64,000 bases of DNA, taken from the NCBI GenBank assembly GCA_949751835.1, contig CATKHK010000020.1:450491-514490 (forward strand). The letters are read 5' to 3'. The DNA comes from Blepharisma japonicum (Eukaryota > Ciliophora > Heterotrichea > Heterotrichida > Blepharismidae). Both the position numbers and the translations under genes were made by a program. The notes beneath the pieces are model-generated. The model was not told where the DNA came from. It was given only the letters and a program-made list of their open reading frames with translations, and did not search any database. This document shows positions 21,877 through 33,721 of the stretch, one piece after another (position 1 is the first letter of the stretch; every line of letters starts with the position of its first letter).

Positions 21877-24800
21877 ATGTTTGAATTCGAGAGATCAATA
21901 TTAGGTGAAGATATTTTCTTTGAAGGAAAAGAAAAAGTGCTAATTAAGTCGATTCAACAAGTTTCACCTATCGGATATGTGGGAAATATTTTTAAAGAAG
22001 AATACAGCAGTAAGGTTCCCATCAAAAGACAAGTAATTATTGAAACAGTAACAAGCGCTATTATTGCCCTCCAAATGACTTCAATAAGTTGATACTCAGA
22101 GATGCCAATAGACAATTGAAAAGACTATGACAGTTTTTGACAAATGATAGGAGTTTTCAATATTGAATTTGTATGTGCCCATTACAGCTTTCTTGATGAC
22201 TGTTTTTTTGGGTCAATAGCAGTTGTTTCTTTATCTTTAACTGCTGTCCTTGCATCTGGAATATTAGCTTACTATCATAAAATTTTACCACAAATGCTGG
22301 AAACTACTCTCCGAGGATACATAAACCTGGCTTCAACTGTTTTCTTTATTCCCATTTTGACAATGCTCCTTTATGCTTTTGATAGATCTGTTTCAAATAC
22401 CATCATAAATGACCCATATGCAACAGATCGGACAGAAAGTCAAGTTAATTTTGGGATTTGAGGAGCATTAGTTAGTTTTTCTTTTATATTAATATTCTTA
22501 GCAATCACCATACTTTATGTGTTATTTACTGCTGACTTATGCCACTCTAATTGCAAAAGAAACATTAAAGCAAGATCAAACTCATCTCTCGAACTTGCCG
22601 TGATTGCTTTACACACAATCCAATGTATTTTATATTTCGCTACTCCTAAAAGTCATATATTAAATTCCGAATTCATCCTGCTCTTGATATCCTTTGCTTT
22701 AATAGGAATATTCTGGCTTCAGCTTCCTTATTATAATTTTATCGGAAACGCAATAGTAATTTCAAAACTTTCCTCATATTTTCTCATGATTTTTTCCTTG
22801 ATTTTCTCAAACCTAATAAACGACGCAAGAGCAGCTTTATTTTGCTATATTATTTTGCAGCCTATTCTTTTGCTAAATATTTTTCGAATTCTAAGAGATC
22901 GTCATAACGAAATCCCTAATCAATCCCTTATTTATTCCGATCAATTTGATTTTGAGTTAAAATCACGACATTTATTAATTGATAAAAATCTTGAAGACAA
23001 AGAAATCGTTGTAGACTTGTTTAATGAGCTATTTAAAGCAAAAAGGCTCGTGATAAACAAGCTTGCTATCGTTTGGGAATTTTATTTTTGTTTTCATGTT
23101 ATGAAAGATGAAAGGCTTGCAAGAGTTAGATTAGTGAAAATGCCGATGGTAAATAACTGTCTTGAAGGCAGCGTCCAAGAATGGAAAATTTTAAGAAAAT
23201 TGTGAACGTCAAGGGACGATGATTTAAATGATATTAAATATATTGAATATTTACTAGACATTGAAAGTGCTAAGGTGTATGATAAAGAATTATGCATGAG
23301 CTTACTTGTTTTATTAGCAGAATTTGTAACGAGGTCACCAAGGATTGGTAAACTGACTAAAATCGTAACAAAAGCAACTGATATGCTTTGCAAAGTCCAG
23401 TCTTCATATTCAAGGCTTATTGAAACATATAGAAACTTGGAAGCATTTGATATTTATATTTCACTTTCGGAAAATATTCTCAGGCATGGTGATGAAGCCA
23501 ATATAATAAAAAAGAAAAAAAGTCGTTTTGCAGAGCTGGATTTGGTGCTTAAATATGAAAATGCGCTAAACAGATTTGATGATCGTGTAGGGATAATTTT
23601 GGTTTCTGCAAACCCAGATTCCTTTGGGACTCTTTCATATGTTAATGAAAAAGCTGCTCAATACTTAAGACAGCCAATGCAATGCTTGCTAGGAACTGAC
23701 CTTTCTGATTTTGTGCCCTGGCCTTATAACATTAATCACAAAGAAATCATGAAAAAATTCGCAGCAAGCTGCAAAGACTCCAATGCCCAAATTTCTCCCA
23801 TCTTTTTCTTGCTAGATGGTCACAACTTCTTATTCGAATGCAAAATACAAATGAAATACACAGCACTAGGCTACAATGCTTTCTTTTTAGTATCCATTCA
23901 AATTTATAACTTCTCTCGAGAGCTCATTTTACTATCATCAGAAGGTCATATTCTTGGATTTTCTAGCAAAGTCCCAAGTATTTTTAACTCCCTCGACCGT
24001 AGAATATTAAACCAAGCTAATATTACCCAGCTGATTCCTCATTATTTTGAAATTGCTCTTAATAAGCCTTTTTTTATGCTATATGGAGGGCATCCTTTGT
24101 GCGTGGTAAAGCAGAATCTTGTATTTAAATCTACAACGCTTCATCTGGTTTTTATTGTATGGGATAATGATAAAATCCAGCAGTTAAAAAATGGGAAAAG
24201 CTTTGAACAAACTTTTAAAAATAACTCCCGCAAGCGAAAAGTAAAGGAAAAGTCGACGACCTTTTTAAATGAGTGGAAAATGAGAGAAAAAAGAATTGAG
24301 GAAAGGATTATGGATTCTAAAGAGTTTAATAAGGAATATAAAGATGATCTCAATACAACTACAGTTTTAAACTCAACTAATGGAGATATTCAGTCTAAAA
24401 CAGTCAGTTTAAATCCAAGCAGTAGCTCAAGCACCTCTAGCAGTAAATTCTAATTAGCGATAATTAATGCATTCGCATTACAGCTGGAAAGAGCTATCAA
24501 AATCTTTAAATGGGTTTTATTGTGTGCAGTAAGCCTTATATAGATCGTAGCCGTTATTTCTACCAATATCGCAATCCTGGCAACAGTGTATGAGATTGTA
24601 TCTCATACAACTACCATAAGGACTTTTTCTGATCTTGGGCAGATTTCTTATTATATCACAACTTTAGCTGATACAGTAAGGTCTATTGACCTTGATTTAA
24701 GACTTAATATGTTTAACCTAACCAATGATGTGGCAGTCCTTACAGATGATGTAGACCATTTAATGAGCCTGCAAAACACAATTCTTGATGACTATGATGA

Positions 24801-26061
24801 CTGGAAATACTGCTCATCTTCAGAGATCGTCATAAATAAAAAAATCCCTCTATGAATTTTTGACTCCAAACAAAAAATTGAAGAGTATAATCTACTTGAT
24901 ACAGTCCAGCTTTTTATTAACCATGTAAAATATATTTAGTGTAATAATGTTCTAAACGCTGCAGCTACAAAAGGAGCATATAAGACTGATTTACTATTTT
25001 TGATAACCAATAGCTTAGGGTCAGCTTATGATGAAATAAATTTATCATTAAAAGAACTAGTCGACTGTGAAGTCAATAGAATCCAAGACTCAGGAAACAA
25101 CGTAAGAATACTAATTGTTTGTGTCATTGTTCTACTAGGTGTTGTAGGGCTTTTTCTTTCTATAAGCATTATTTTTGTGGAACGGAAATACGAGAAATTC
25201 TGAGAGTACGCAAGAGATAATGCATATAATTCTTATTTTCGCTTGAAAAGTGCAGCTATTGAAAGGCTGTCAAATGTACATGGATTGGGATCTCCAGATG
25301 ATGAAAATCTTAAAAAGCTGAAAAAATCAGAAAGATTGAGCATTAAATCAGGGATTTTCAAGAGATATAGTTCAAGAATCCTCATTTTTATTGTGATTGC
25401 TTTATCGTTTTACCTATTAACTCTGTTTTATCTCTACGAAAATTGTGAAGAAAGCATGAAAGACCGGCCAAGAGTTTTATATAGCTTGATTTTTACAAGG
25501 GCCCTGCTTTCAAAGGTAGGGCTCTGGGTCCGAGAGGTAATCCATCACACATTATTTGCACAGTATCCAGCAGCATACCAATTCCCTTACCCAGACTATG
25601 AATTTGAAATCGTTATAAATGATTTGGTCAAGCAGATCAAAGACTTAAGGAGATCTGACTTTTTAAAGCTTATGTCTGATGGGCTAAAAGATAGGATTTT
25701 TGAGCAATCTGACTCAGGAAAGCCAATTTTGATGTATGGCTCTAAGTCTGGAATCGACGCAGTCATTCTTGACTCTTATTCATACTCGACGACCACTTAT
25801 ACAATTTCTAATCAAATCCTTTCTTATTATATAGCAAATTACTCTATAGTCAGAGACGAGGTGGGAGTTAATTATGATATGACTGACACAGACTCTAAAA
25901 ATAAAATCACTGAAGAACTCGCCGTGTTTATTTATGTGACGATTGTGTACTCAATAATACTTGCACTTATATATTTATTGTACTATTTGCCGTTTTTATC
26001 GAAAGAAGTGAGGTTTTTGAATAAGCTGAAAATTCTAGTCTCAATTCTTATAGAAAAATAG
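21877..26061 (+). CDS. Large multi-pass membrane protein with PAS domain (TmcB/TmcC-like)
   Basis: After removing three 15-nt introns and reading TGA as Trp, the product is 1379 residues. The N-terminus (~1-350) is a multi-helix membrane region typical of the ciliate PAS family annotated as tiny macrocysts proteins. A PAS-like domain lies at ~565-690 (SYVNEKAAQYLRQP, LGTDLSDFVPWPYN). A Lys-rich linker and Ser-rich run precede a second membrane region. That region has two large extracellular-type loops, each between membrane segments (KWVLLCAIVAVISTN, ILIVCVIVLLGVVGLF, ILIFIVIALSFYLL, VYSIILALIYLLYYL). PAS domains sense ligands or redox state; the signal here is unknown. It ends 24 bp from the convergent carrier gene. 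Confidence 0.85.
24443..24457 (+). other. 15-nt intron 1 of the PAS membrane gene
   Basis: GTAAATTCTAATTAG, phase 1. Retention would place TAA in frame right after the Ser-rich run; removal continues into TIINAFALQLERAI. Confidence 0.88.
24529..24543 (+). other. 15-nt intron 2 of the PAS membrane gene
   Basis: GTAAGCCTTATATAG, phase 0. Its removal restores a membrane helix, WVLLCA-IVAVISTN. Confidence 0.9.
24925..24939 (+). other. 15-nt intron 3 of the PAS membrane gene
   Basis: GTAAAATATATTTAG, phase 0. Removal joins LFINH to CNNVLNAAATKG and eliminates the in-frame TAG. Confidence 0.9.
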
Positions 26062-26085
26062 TTAACCTAATCAATATTAAAATTA

Positions 26086-27021
26086 CTAAGATGCGGCTTT
26101 ATAGGCATTGAAATCTAATTGATGGGCTTGTAAATAATCATAAACCGCAAAATTAATCCCTATCGTTGGTACTACCTTCGCAACATTAACCAATAATCCT
26201 CGATAAAATCCTCTCACGCCTTGATCCTTCTGTATTCCTTTAATGCAGCTCCAAATTGAATCATACCCCTCTGTATATCCTTCAGACTTGCTAATTTGCA
26301 GTTTTCTTTTGATTGTGTCACATGGATAAAATAGTGTTTCCGCTGCAAGCCCTGCCAAGCTTCCAGCACTAAAATATTTTCCAATCTCCTTATCTCCGCT
26401 CTGTTCATTATTTTCCATCCATCGTCCTATTTCTTCATGCAAATAAAAAGCTAACCCTAAATATGGTCCCATCGTGGCTACTGAAATCGTATATCCTTGA
26501 TAAGCTCCTTTAATTTTATTCTCATCAAATGCACTTTTAATACAAGTCAACGCTGATACATGAATTCGATTTTTTCTTTTTCCAAAATCTCCTGCCATTC
26601 TTGTTCTTGCTAAGTCAAATGGATAAGCCCAAGTCAGAATTAAAGCTCCTGATATCCAGCCTGCACACCATTCCAATAGCATTTTCTCAAATGTCGTTTT
26701 TTCTTTGCTTCCTCCAATTATTGCATTCCTAACTCTTAGACCAATCCAAAATTTCATTGAAGTAGATGAAAATATTGAAAGAAGACCTGCACAATTGCCT
26801 CGCCAATACCCACAGAAGCCTTCTCGGCTTGGGACTGATGATAAATAATGAGCGACTCCTCGATATCGTTCGTGGACTTGCAGATTGGAAATCTCTTGTG
26901 TTTGGAGGATAAGCTTAATTCTTTCTAAAGGAGCAAGTGTGGTTTTAGCGATGGCTGCTGGAATAAAGCCATAGACAATTGAGTGGAAGTATCATTTTAT
27001 GCGGTTGTCTCTGCGTTCCAT
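26086..27021 (-). CDS. Mitochondrial carrier family (SLC25) transporter
   Basis: The 311-residue protein starts MERRDNRIKW, with a TGA Trp at the end of that segment and ATG at 27019-27021. Three ~100-residue repeats each carry a carrier signature: PLERIKLILQTQ, YPFDLARTRM and YPCDTIKRKL. The second has Arg in place of the usual Lys. Conserved repeat ends such as GYWRGN and GFYRGL are present. The first repeat resembles ADP/ATP carriers, but the RRRMMM signature is absent, so the substrate cannot be assigned; a nucleotide or CoA-type carrier is possible. It acts in the inner mitochondrial membrane (family knowledge). Confidence 0.9.
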
Positions 27022-27646
27022 TTAGGATATTATGATTTACCACAAAAGATTATAATGATAAACGAAAATTAATTTAGATTCAATTCTGAATAGATTTATG
27101 ATCAAGGTAGGGTACTGTTTTTAGCCTTTTATCCACCATCATCTCCCTCAACCTAAGTTAAAAGCCTAAAAAATAGAAGAGTTAAATATTTTCTTTCTTT
27201 AATCTCCAAAAGCGCATTTAAATCTATTTGTCAAGACATAATAATATCTGCTTTATATTGCATAGCAGCCTTTGTAATTTTGTTACCATAGGTAATTAAC
27301 TGCGATCTTCATAATATTTGCAGGAAAAAATGATACAGAAACCGCAAATGATAAAAAGTTTTTGCAACAAAAAGTGCAAAAATTATAAGCAATTTGTGCA
27401 AATTTTTTTTGGTTTTTGATAGAGTATTTGCACTTTTCCATCACTTTTGAAAGTCCCTCAATATTTACATTAAAATACGTAGGTTTGTAAAAATGCATCT
27501 AGCTTTTTTATGATCGATTAAAAAGCCTCAGCTAGATACTTTAAATATTTTGCTTTTATTTTCTGCTTTTATTTTAATTCCACTTAATAAAATTTAAATA
27601 ATTTAACTAATTAGTTATTACCTATAAAATCATAAAGCACTATAAA
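27022..27646. other. Intergenic, 625 bp
   Basis: AT-rich spacer between the carrier gene start and the 3' end of the first RING-array gene. A 71-codon minus-strand frame (27283-27498) has no recognisable feature and is probably chance. Nothing else seen. Confidence 0.55.
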
Positions 27647-28468
27647 TTATAGATTTAATTTGCATAGGGGGCATCTGGCATTTCTTCTTAGCCACTTCAT
27701 AATGCAAGCTTGATGAAACAGATGATTGCATGGCATTTCGAGCACAATCTCTCTTATTTTAAAATTTTCAATGCAAATTGCGCATGAATCAGATATCGCC
27801 CCAGTTTGGTAGTCAATTCTTCGTAGTTTGTTTATTTTTGGTTCAGATATTCCTTTTGGATAATGGGCTCTATTAGAGAAAACATAATCCTCATTTAATT
27901 GGAATAATTGTAGATATTGAGCATTTTCTTTAACTTCTTCATGATCAGCAAGCTGTTCATTGATTGAGAATGATTGAATCATTTCTCAGTCTATTAGACT
28001 TCTTCTATTAACTCCCCAGACTCTTTCATGAGCATTCTTTGCTTCTTCGTGAGCCTTCATTGCTTCTTTGTGAGCCTTCATTTCTTCTTTGTGAGCCTTC
28101 ATTGCTTCTTTGTGAGCCTTCATTGCTTCTTTGTGAGCCTTCATTTCTTTGTGAGCCTTCATTGCTTCTTCGTGAGCCTTCTTGGCTTCTTCGTGAGCCT
28201 TCATGTCTTTTTCTATAACCTCAATGTCTTTCTGAATCTTCATGACTACTTCTTGTGATTTCATGGCTGCTTCTTGTGCTTTCATGGCTGCTTCTCGTGC
28301 TTTCATGGCTGCTTTTCAAGGCCCTGCCAAAATAGAGTCATTTCTTACTATGAATTTAACAGCTTCCTTGGGCTCTCTATTAGATTCCAGCACAATATTT
28401 ATTTTATCCTCTTGGAAATCTATACCCTGCTGAGACATATTTGTAGATGATTTTGAAAGACTTTCCAT
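27647..28468 (-). CDS. Coiled-coil RING-H2 protein (array gene 1)
   Basis: A 273-residue protein; ATG at 28466-28468 (MESLSKSSTNM). A TGA Trp follows residue 50, and another lies before EMIQSFSI. Residues ~50-150 consist of helical seven-residue repeats (MKAHKEA / MKAHEEA), encoded by a near-perfect 21-bp tandem repeat. The C-terminal RING reads CAIC, CNHLFHQAC, CPLC with the canonical final Cys. The block PKGISEPKINKLRRIDYQTG just before the RING is shared by the other array members. E3 ligase function is inferred. The N-terminal coil probably mediates oligomerisation or partner binding. Confidence 0.87.
28028..28320 (-). repeat. 21-bp coding tandem repeat (MKAHxEA)
   Basis: About a dozen units, near-identical between 28040 and 28200, vary only around one Glu/Lys codon and one three-base deletion; those towards 28320 are more diverged (MKAQEAA). 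The period is three times seven, so copy-number change keeps both frame and heptad register. Confidence 0.85.
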
Positions 28469-28866
28469 ATATTAATTGTTCATTACTTTTAAATTACATA
28501 AATCTGGACATACAAAAAATTCAATAATCCTTGTTAATACTCGAAGGATATGGATTTCTGCAGTTTTCTGAAGCGTTGAAAAATCCATCTTTACAGTTCC
28601 TAGCGAAAGTATCGCCAGTTGATCTGATATAATTTTTCATATGAAAATAAAAGCTTGTCATTCTCATGAAATTGATGTAACGGACATAGTTTTTACCAAC
28701 CACCCGAGGACGTTAAAGTATAGTGCTGATAATGAGGTGCCAGCCAAAAATATTACACTGAATTACCTAAGGTCAAGCAAGTTAAATATTATAGTCATTT
28801 CTTAATTGATAAAAGTAAAATAAATTTAATGATTAACCATTTCTTTAATTCATAAAACACTATAAA
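28469..28866. other. Intergenic between array genes 1 and 2
   Basis: 398 bp. A 60-codon minus-strand frame (28521-28703) shows no family feature. The last ~40 bp before 28866 resemble the 3' flank of array gene 1, in keeping with duplication. Confidence 0.55.
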
Positions 28867-29403
28867 TTACAGATTTAATTTGCATATAGGACACTTGGCA
28901 TTTCTTCTTAACCACTCCATTATGCAAGTTTGATGAAACAGATGATTGCATGGCAGTTGTATTACAATCTCATTTATTACAAAATTTTCAATGCAAATGG
29001 CGCATGACTCAGATATCATTTCAGTTTGGTAGTCAATTTTTAGTAATTTTTTCATACTTCTTACAGATATTCCCTTTGGGTTGATTGAGAATAATTGATT
29101 GCCCATTCCTATTGAGTTTATTAGTCTTCTTCTATCAACTCTCCAAGCTGCTTCATGAGTATTCATTCCTTCTTCATGAGCCTTCTTTGCTTCCTCATAA
29201 GTCTTTGCATCTTCGTGAGACTTTATTGTTTGTTCTTCGTTAGTCTTAATAGTTTCTTCATAAGCTTTCCTGGCTTCTTCACGAGTCTTCTTGGCTTTTT
29301 CGAGAGCCCTAGCTTCTTCACGAGTCTGTGTCGCTTCTTCTTCTTATTCGTGGGACTTCATAGCTTCTTCACGAATATTCAAGGCTTTTTTGTTAGATTC
29401 CAT
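28867..29403 (-). pseudogene. Coiled-coil RING-H2 gene with in-frame TAA (array gene 2)
   Basis: The frame from ATG (29401-29403) to the stop after CPICKLNL has 178 sense codons. It is interrupted only by TAA at 29344-29346, codon 20. No 15-nt GT-AG intron spans that codon. Downstream lie Lys/Glu/Ala heptads and a fully conserved RING: CAIC, CNHLFHQTC, CPIC. The tail is about 85-90% identical to array gene 1 at the DNA level. Either a single nonsense mutation recently killed the gene, or translation restarts at an internal ATG (MNTHEAAWRVD, 29164-29166), giving a 99-residue RING-only protein. The intact RING argues for recent loss or for the shorter product. Confidence 0.7.
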
Positions 29404-29844
29404 TAGATTTCCAATGTTAATTATTAAATACTTTTAAAAGTGGATTTTTAGTTGCGCTAAATAGTGTATATAGGCAGTAAAAATACTCTTTAATTTCTAT
29501 TAATATAGATAAAGCAAACTGCTTCAATTTGCTCAAATTAATATCATTTTGATAAATTAGTTAAACTATAAAAAATACACCAATATATTTTTTCTTGAAG
29601 TTTCAATGCATTTCCTGCAGTTCATAGGATTCTATTCTATGAGATAGAGACACTAAGAGATAGCTTCTTCTTTAGAATTTCCATGCTATTATCAGAGCAG
29701 CCCGAGCCCGAAGCTGGAAATATGGAAAGGGGCAGAAATAAACTCCAGAAACTTGCTATAATTCAATCCAATTTAAACTAAATAATTTTTTTTCATTTCT
29801 TTTATTGATTTTTAAAATCAAATGATTGCTAGCTTATATTATAA
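29404..29844. other. Intergenic between array genes 2 and 3
   Basis: 441 bp with no recognisable coding frame; slightly GC-richer patch near 29700. Nothing assigned. Confidence 0.55.
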
Positions 29845-30528
29845 TTATATATTTAATTGGCATAAAGGGCACTTTGCATTCCTTCTTAGCCATTCCGTTA
29901 TGCAAATTGGATGGAATAAATGATCGCATGGCAGCTTGTGCACAAGTTCATTTATTTTAAAAGCTTCAATGCAAACAGTGCATAACTCAGGACTCATCCC
30001 TGCTTGGTAGACAACTTTTCTACATTTTTGGCTATTTCATTCAGGTAGCCATTTTGGATAATAAAATCAATCCGATATATTCCAACTTATTTGCTGTGAT
30101 TTTAGATATTGAGCAGCTTCTTTTTCTTCTTCATGGTCAGCAAGCTGTGAACTGATTGGGAAGCTTTGAATAAGCTCTTCTCTCGGGTTACTGCAATTGC
30201 ATTCAAATTTTTTTGCTGCTTCTGCAACACTTCTGACTACTTCGCCAGCCTTCTTGACTGCTTCGTCAGCCTTCCTGACTGCTTCTTCAACACTTCTGAA
30301 AACCTCGAATGAATTTCTTACTGCTTTGCGAGCTTCGATAGCACTTCTGGCAGCTTTGCTAGCTCTCCTGGCTGCTTCGTTGGCCATATTAGCTGCTTTT
30401 TTAGCCCTCTTAGCTGCATCGTCGGCTTTCATGGATAATTCTTTAGTCTTTATAGCTGCTTCGCACTTGTATCCTATTGAATAAAGCTCGCTTCTTGCTA
30501 AAGAATTTGATTCTAAAGAACTTTTCAT
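29845..30528 (-). CDS. Helical RING-H2 protein (array gene 3)
   Basis: A 227-residue protein from ATG at 30528 to TAA, with TGA Trp at 30067-30069 and 30037-30039; the standard code hides the whole RING. The N-terminal half is an Ala/Arg/Lys-rich amphipathic helix (AKRAKKAANMANEAARRA). The segment SSQLADHEEEKEAAQYL matches array gene 1 (NEQLADHEEVKENAQYL). The RING reads CTVC, CDHLFHPIC, CPLC. Probable E3-like protein with an N-terminus built differently from, but analogous to, the heptad coil of gene 1. Confidence 0.83.
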
Positions 30529-30686
30529 TATTAATTTTATAGTTCTATATTATAAAGAGGTAAGAAATTACCCCCCAACCAAAATTGAAATAGCATTGCT
30601 TATAATCTAAGAATGCCTCAATTCTACTGAATAGTTAAAATCTGCTCTATATTATTTTTAAATTGAAAAGCTAATCTTAAAAAAAA

Positions 30687-31712
30687 TTATATATCTAATA
30701 AATCAAGAGGGCACTTGGCGCTCATATTTAGCCACTTCATTATGCAATCATCATGAAATCAATGATTACATGGTAAATTCTGTAAGCGCTCATTAGATTT
30801 AAAGGCTTCCATGCAAATAATGCAACACTCAGGACTTGTTCCAGCCTGATACTTGATTTCCCTAAGTTTTTTCATATTACTTTCAGAAATTCCTTTTGGA
30901 TTATAAAAATTCTCTAAAATATTCATTATATCAAGTGGAGAAGCCGCATGAATTGCATTTCCACCCACATTTATTGTTTCTGCAGATATATATTGATAAA
31001 ACTCATCTTCATTAGTATCTTCTTTTTCTTCTTCTTCGACTTTTTCTTCTTCATTATTTAATTCTTCTTCTCAAGCTGCAAATTGTACTTCAACTGGGAA
31101 ATTTTCATTTATGTTTATTTGTTCTTGGAACATAGCTTCATATGGAGCATCTTTTTCTTCTTGATCAGGCATTTGCAGATCTATAGGTAAATGTGGAGCA
31201 CTTTCTTTTTTGTGTTTTTTTGGACTTTTTCCTATAATTTTTTTACTTATTTTCTTAAAAGCAGTTTCAAAGTTTTCACCTTCCTTCTTTAGTTTTATGG
31301 CATACTTTTCAATAGGCCCGTCTTTACTAAACAAATTATTTTTCAAATTTTTCACTTTTTTTGATATGTCACTATAAAGCCCATCTATAGCTTTACTAAA
31401 AACGTTTTTACTTTCAACATTCTTTTTATTTGGTTCTTGAGGGTTATTAAGAAAATCCAGTGCCTCTTTAAGTGATGACTTCTTGGAGGCTTCACTGGCA
31501 GCTTTCAAAGGGTATCCCATTGAGCAAAGCAACGAAAAATTGTATTCTTTGGGTGAAATCTTGCCTAGGTAATTTTGGTCGATATCATAGATGCATTGGA
31601 TTGCATCTTCTAAGCTGTTGGCTTGCCATAGGGCAATTTTGATAACGTTTTTTTGAAATCCCATCTCCAAAAGTTGGTTTTTTAGGGAATTAGTGTCTGC
31701 TGGACCATCCAT
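30687..31712 (-). CDS. UBA-UBA-RING protein (array gene 4)
   Basis: A 341-residue protein; the ATG at 31710-31712 gives MDGPADTNSLKNQ. UBA1 is at ~10-45 (LLEMGFQKNVIKIAL) and UBA2 at ~62-92 (LCSMGYPLKAASEA). A Lys-rich middle and Glu-rich stretch follow. Then the family block YQYISAETI..G (ILENFYNPKGISE) and a RING: CIIC, CNHWFHDDC, CPLD with Asp as the last ligand. TGA Trp at 31071-31073 and in the RING. It shares architecture and the Asp ligand with the plus-strand gene at 2268. Predicted ubiquitin-binding E3; substrate unknown. Confidence 0.87.
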
Positions 31713-31939
31713 ATTATTAGTTGTAATTCTATAATAATAAAAATTCAAAAAGTAGGTCTGCAGTTAAATACTGATATAAGAATTCAAAATATATATAATT
31801 TAATGATAAATTGTCTTTTTATTATCTTGATTTGATAGATTTTAATCAAATGGATGCAGCTAGAGGGTTTGAATTAAATATTGTCTCTTCTCGAGTTCAC
31901 AAAACCTTATAAATCAGATGATGCATCTCGTTGACTTAG

Positions 31940-32055
31940 TAAAATCTTATTTTTTAATCAGTCACTCCAATTTGAAAATTTTGATGGAACAATGATTGAA
32001 TGGCAACTTATGCCCCCAAAATTTTAGCATTTATTATGCAAAACCTTTTATTTGG
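31940..32055 (-). pseudogene. Decayed RING fragment within the array
   Basis: With TGA as Trp the minus strand still reads HKLPFNHCSIKIFKLEWL, clearly derived from the family's HKLPCDHLFHPICITEWL, but the zinc Cys is Phe and the His pair is altered. No intact gene surrounds it. The rest of 31713-32220 is AT-rich spacer. Confidence 0.65.
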
Positions 32056-32220
32056 CGAATAATTATTTATTATTGCTGCCCTATTTTAAAGAGTACCTTG
32101 AGAGCAAGTACTTGTAAAATCAGTAACCTATTATTGCTAACTTTCAAAATTATCTAGAATAATGATTATTAAACTACTAAACAAATATAGTCATCAGTGC
32201 TTATATTTTATAAAGTGAAA

Positions 32221-33558
32221 TTATATATCTAATAGATCGAGAGGGCACTTGGCACTCCTTTTTAGCCACTCCTTAATGCAATCATTATGAAACCAATGAT
32301 TGCATGGCAATATTTTTAGACGCTCATTAACTATGAAAGCTTCCATACAAATACTGCAAGACTCAGGACTTGTACCAGCCTGATATTTGATTTCTTTAAT
32401 CTTTCTCATATTAATTTCAGAAATCCCTTTTGGACGTCAATACCTTTCTAAAATATTCAATATTTCAAGTTGAGGGCGGGCGTTAATTACATTTCCATCC
32501 ATATATATTTGTTCAGCAGATATATATTGATAATCGCCATCTTCATGATAAGCATCTTGCTCTACAAGTGGGATTTCTTCATTTATATCTTGCTGCTCTT
32601 GAATTAAACCTTGATATAAGGGATCTTCTCAAGCAGCAAGTTGCTCCTCAATTGGGAAGTCTTCATTTATGTGTTCTAAGTTTAAATCCTGATGTATGGG
32701 CTCTTCAAAAGCAGCAAATTGCTCCTCAATTGGAAATTCTTCATTTATGTGTTCTGAGTTTAAATGTTGATGCAAGGCTTCTTCTCTTGACTGCTCTATA
32801 GCAGCCTCTATTTCTTCCTGAGAAAAATCTGGAATCTCTTCATTTCTTGGGCTTTCTTGATCTCTTCTTCTGATTAATCTGCTTTTTATTATATTAAAAG
32901 CAGCCTCAAAATTTTTCCCTTGCTCTTTTAACTCTCGAGCATAAATTTCTACTATTCCACCATCACGAAATAGATTTTCTCCGTAATTTCTGACTTTTTT
33001 TGAAACTTCGCCATATAGTTCACCTATATTATCCCTAGCTTCTTCAACAAAATTGATAATTTTACCAAATGCATTATTACGCTTGGCAGGTTTTTCAGAG
33101 TGTTTATTTTCTTTTTGTAAATTAAAAAGAAGTTCAATTCCTAAACCTAAAGCTAAATTGATTGGATTTTTATGAGGTTTTTTTTTTTCTTGTTGGGGTT
33201 TATTTAAAACTTTTGGAAATTCAATAGGTAATGGCTTTTCCACAGCCTTGCTGACATCTTTTTCAGGAGGTTTATTTCCTTCAGGATGGTTATTGAGAAA
33301 GTCAAGTGCTTCTTCAAGCGATGGCTTCTCAGCAGCTATACTGGCTGCGCCAGAAGAATATCCTCAATATCAAAGTAGCAAGAATTTATAATCCTTAGCT
33401 GGAACATGACTTCGACCTTTATTATTGATGTCGTTTATGCACTGAATTGCGTATTCTTTATTTTTAGTATACCATAGTGCAATATTGATTTCATTTTCTT
33501 GAAATCCCATCGCTAACAGCTCATTTTTTAGAGAAATATTTTCAGGAGAGTTGTCCAT
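32221..33558 (-). CDS. UBA-UBA-RING protein with internal repeats (array gene 5)
   Basis: The 445-residue protein starts MDNSPENISLKNELLAMGF. UBA1 is at ~8-45; UBA2-like SSGAASIAAEKPSLEEALDF lies at ~68-92, where the usual MGY is WGY through a TGA Trp. The acidic middle holds a ~24-residue repeat (HINEEFPIEEQFAAFEEP, HINEDFPIEEQLAAWEDP). The block YQYISAEQIYMDGNVI precedes the RING: CSIC, CNHWFHNDC, CPLD with Asp as final ligand. It is most similar to array gene 4 at the C-terminus. Longest family member here; length differences come from the repeat region. Confidence 0.87.
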
Positions 33559-33721
33559 GCTATTAATATGAATCTATATTTTAATTTTCAGTAAATATTT
33601 GATTTAATTCCATATATATTTTATAGTAAAGTTTTTATCATTTTAATTCGATAATTTTTAATAAAAATGCATTTTAGAAGCTTAATTAAATATTACCACT
33701 CATAGAACCTAATAAATCAGA

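Noticed and set aside
27283-27498. A 71-codon minus-strand frame between the carrier and the RING array
   Set aside because: Cys/Phe/Asn-rich, AT-driven composition, no homologue in the window and no family feature.
28028-28200. CRISPR-like array
   Set aside because: The 21-bp units are directly adjacent with no unique spacers and lie in a coding frame.
28028-28258. A plus-strand hydrophobic Phe/Leu/Cys-rich frame
   Set aside because: It is the antisense of the MKAHxEA heptad repeat and has no independent support.
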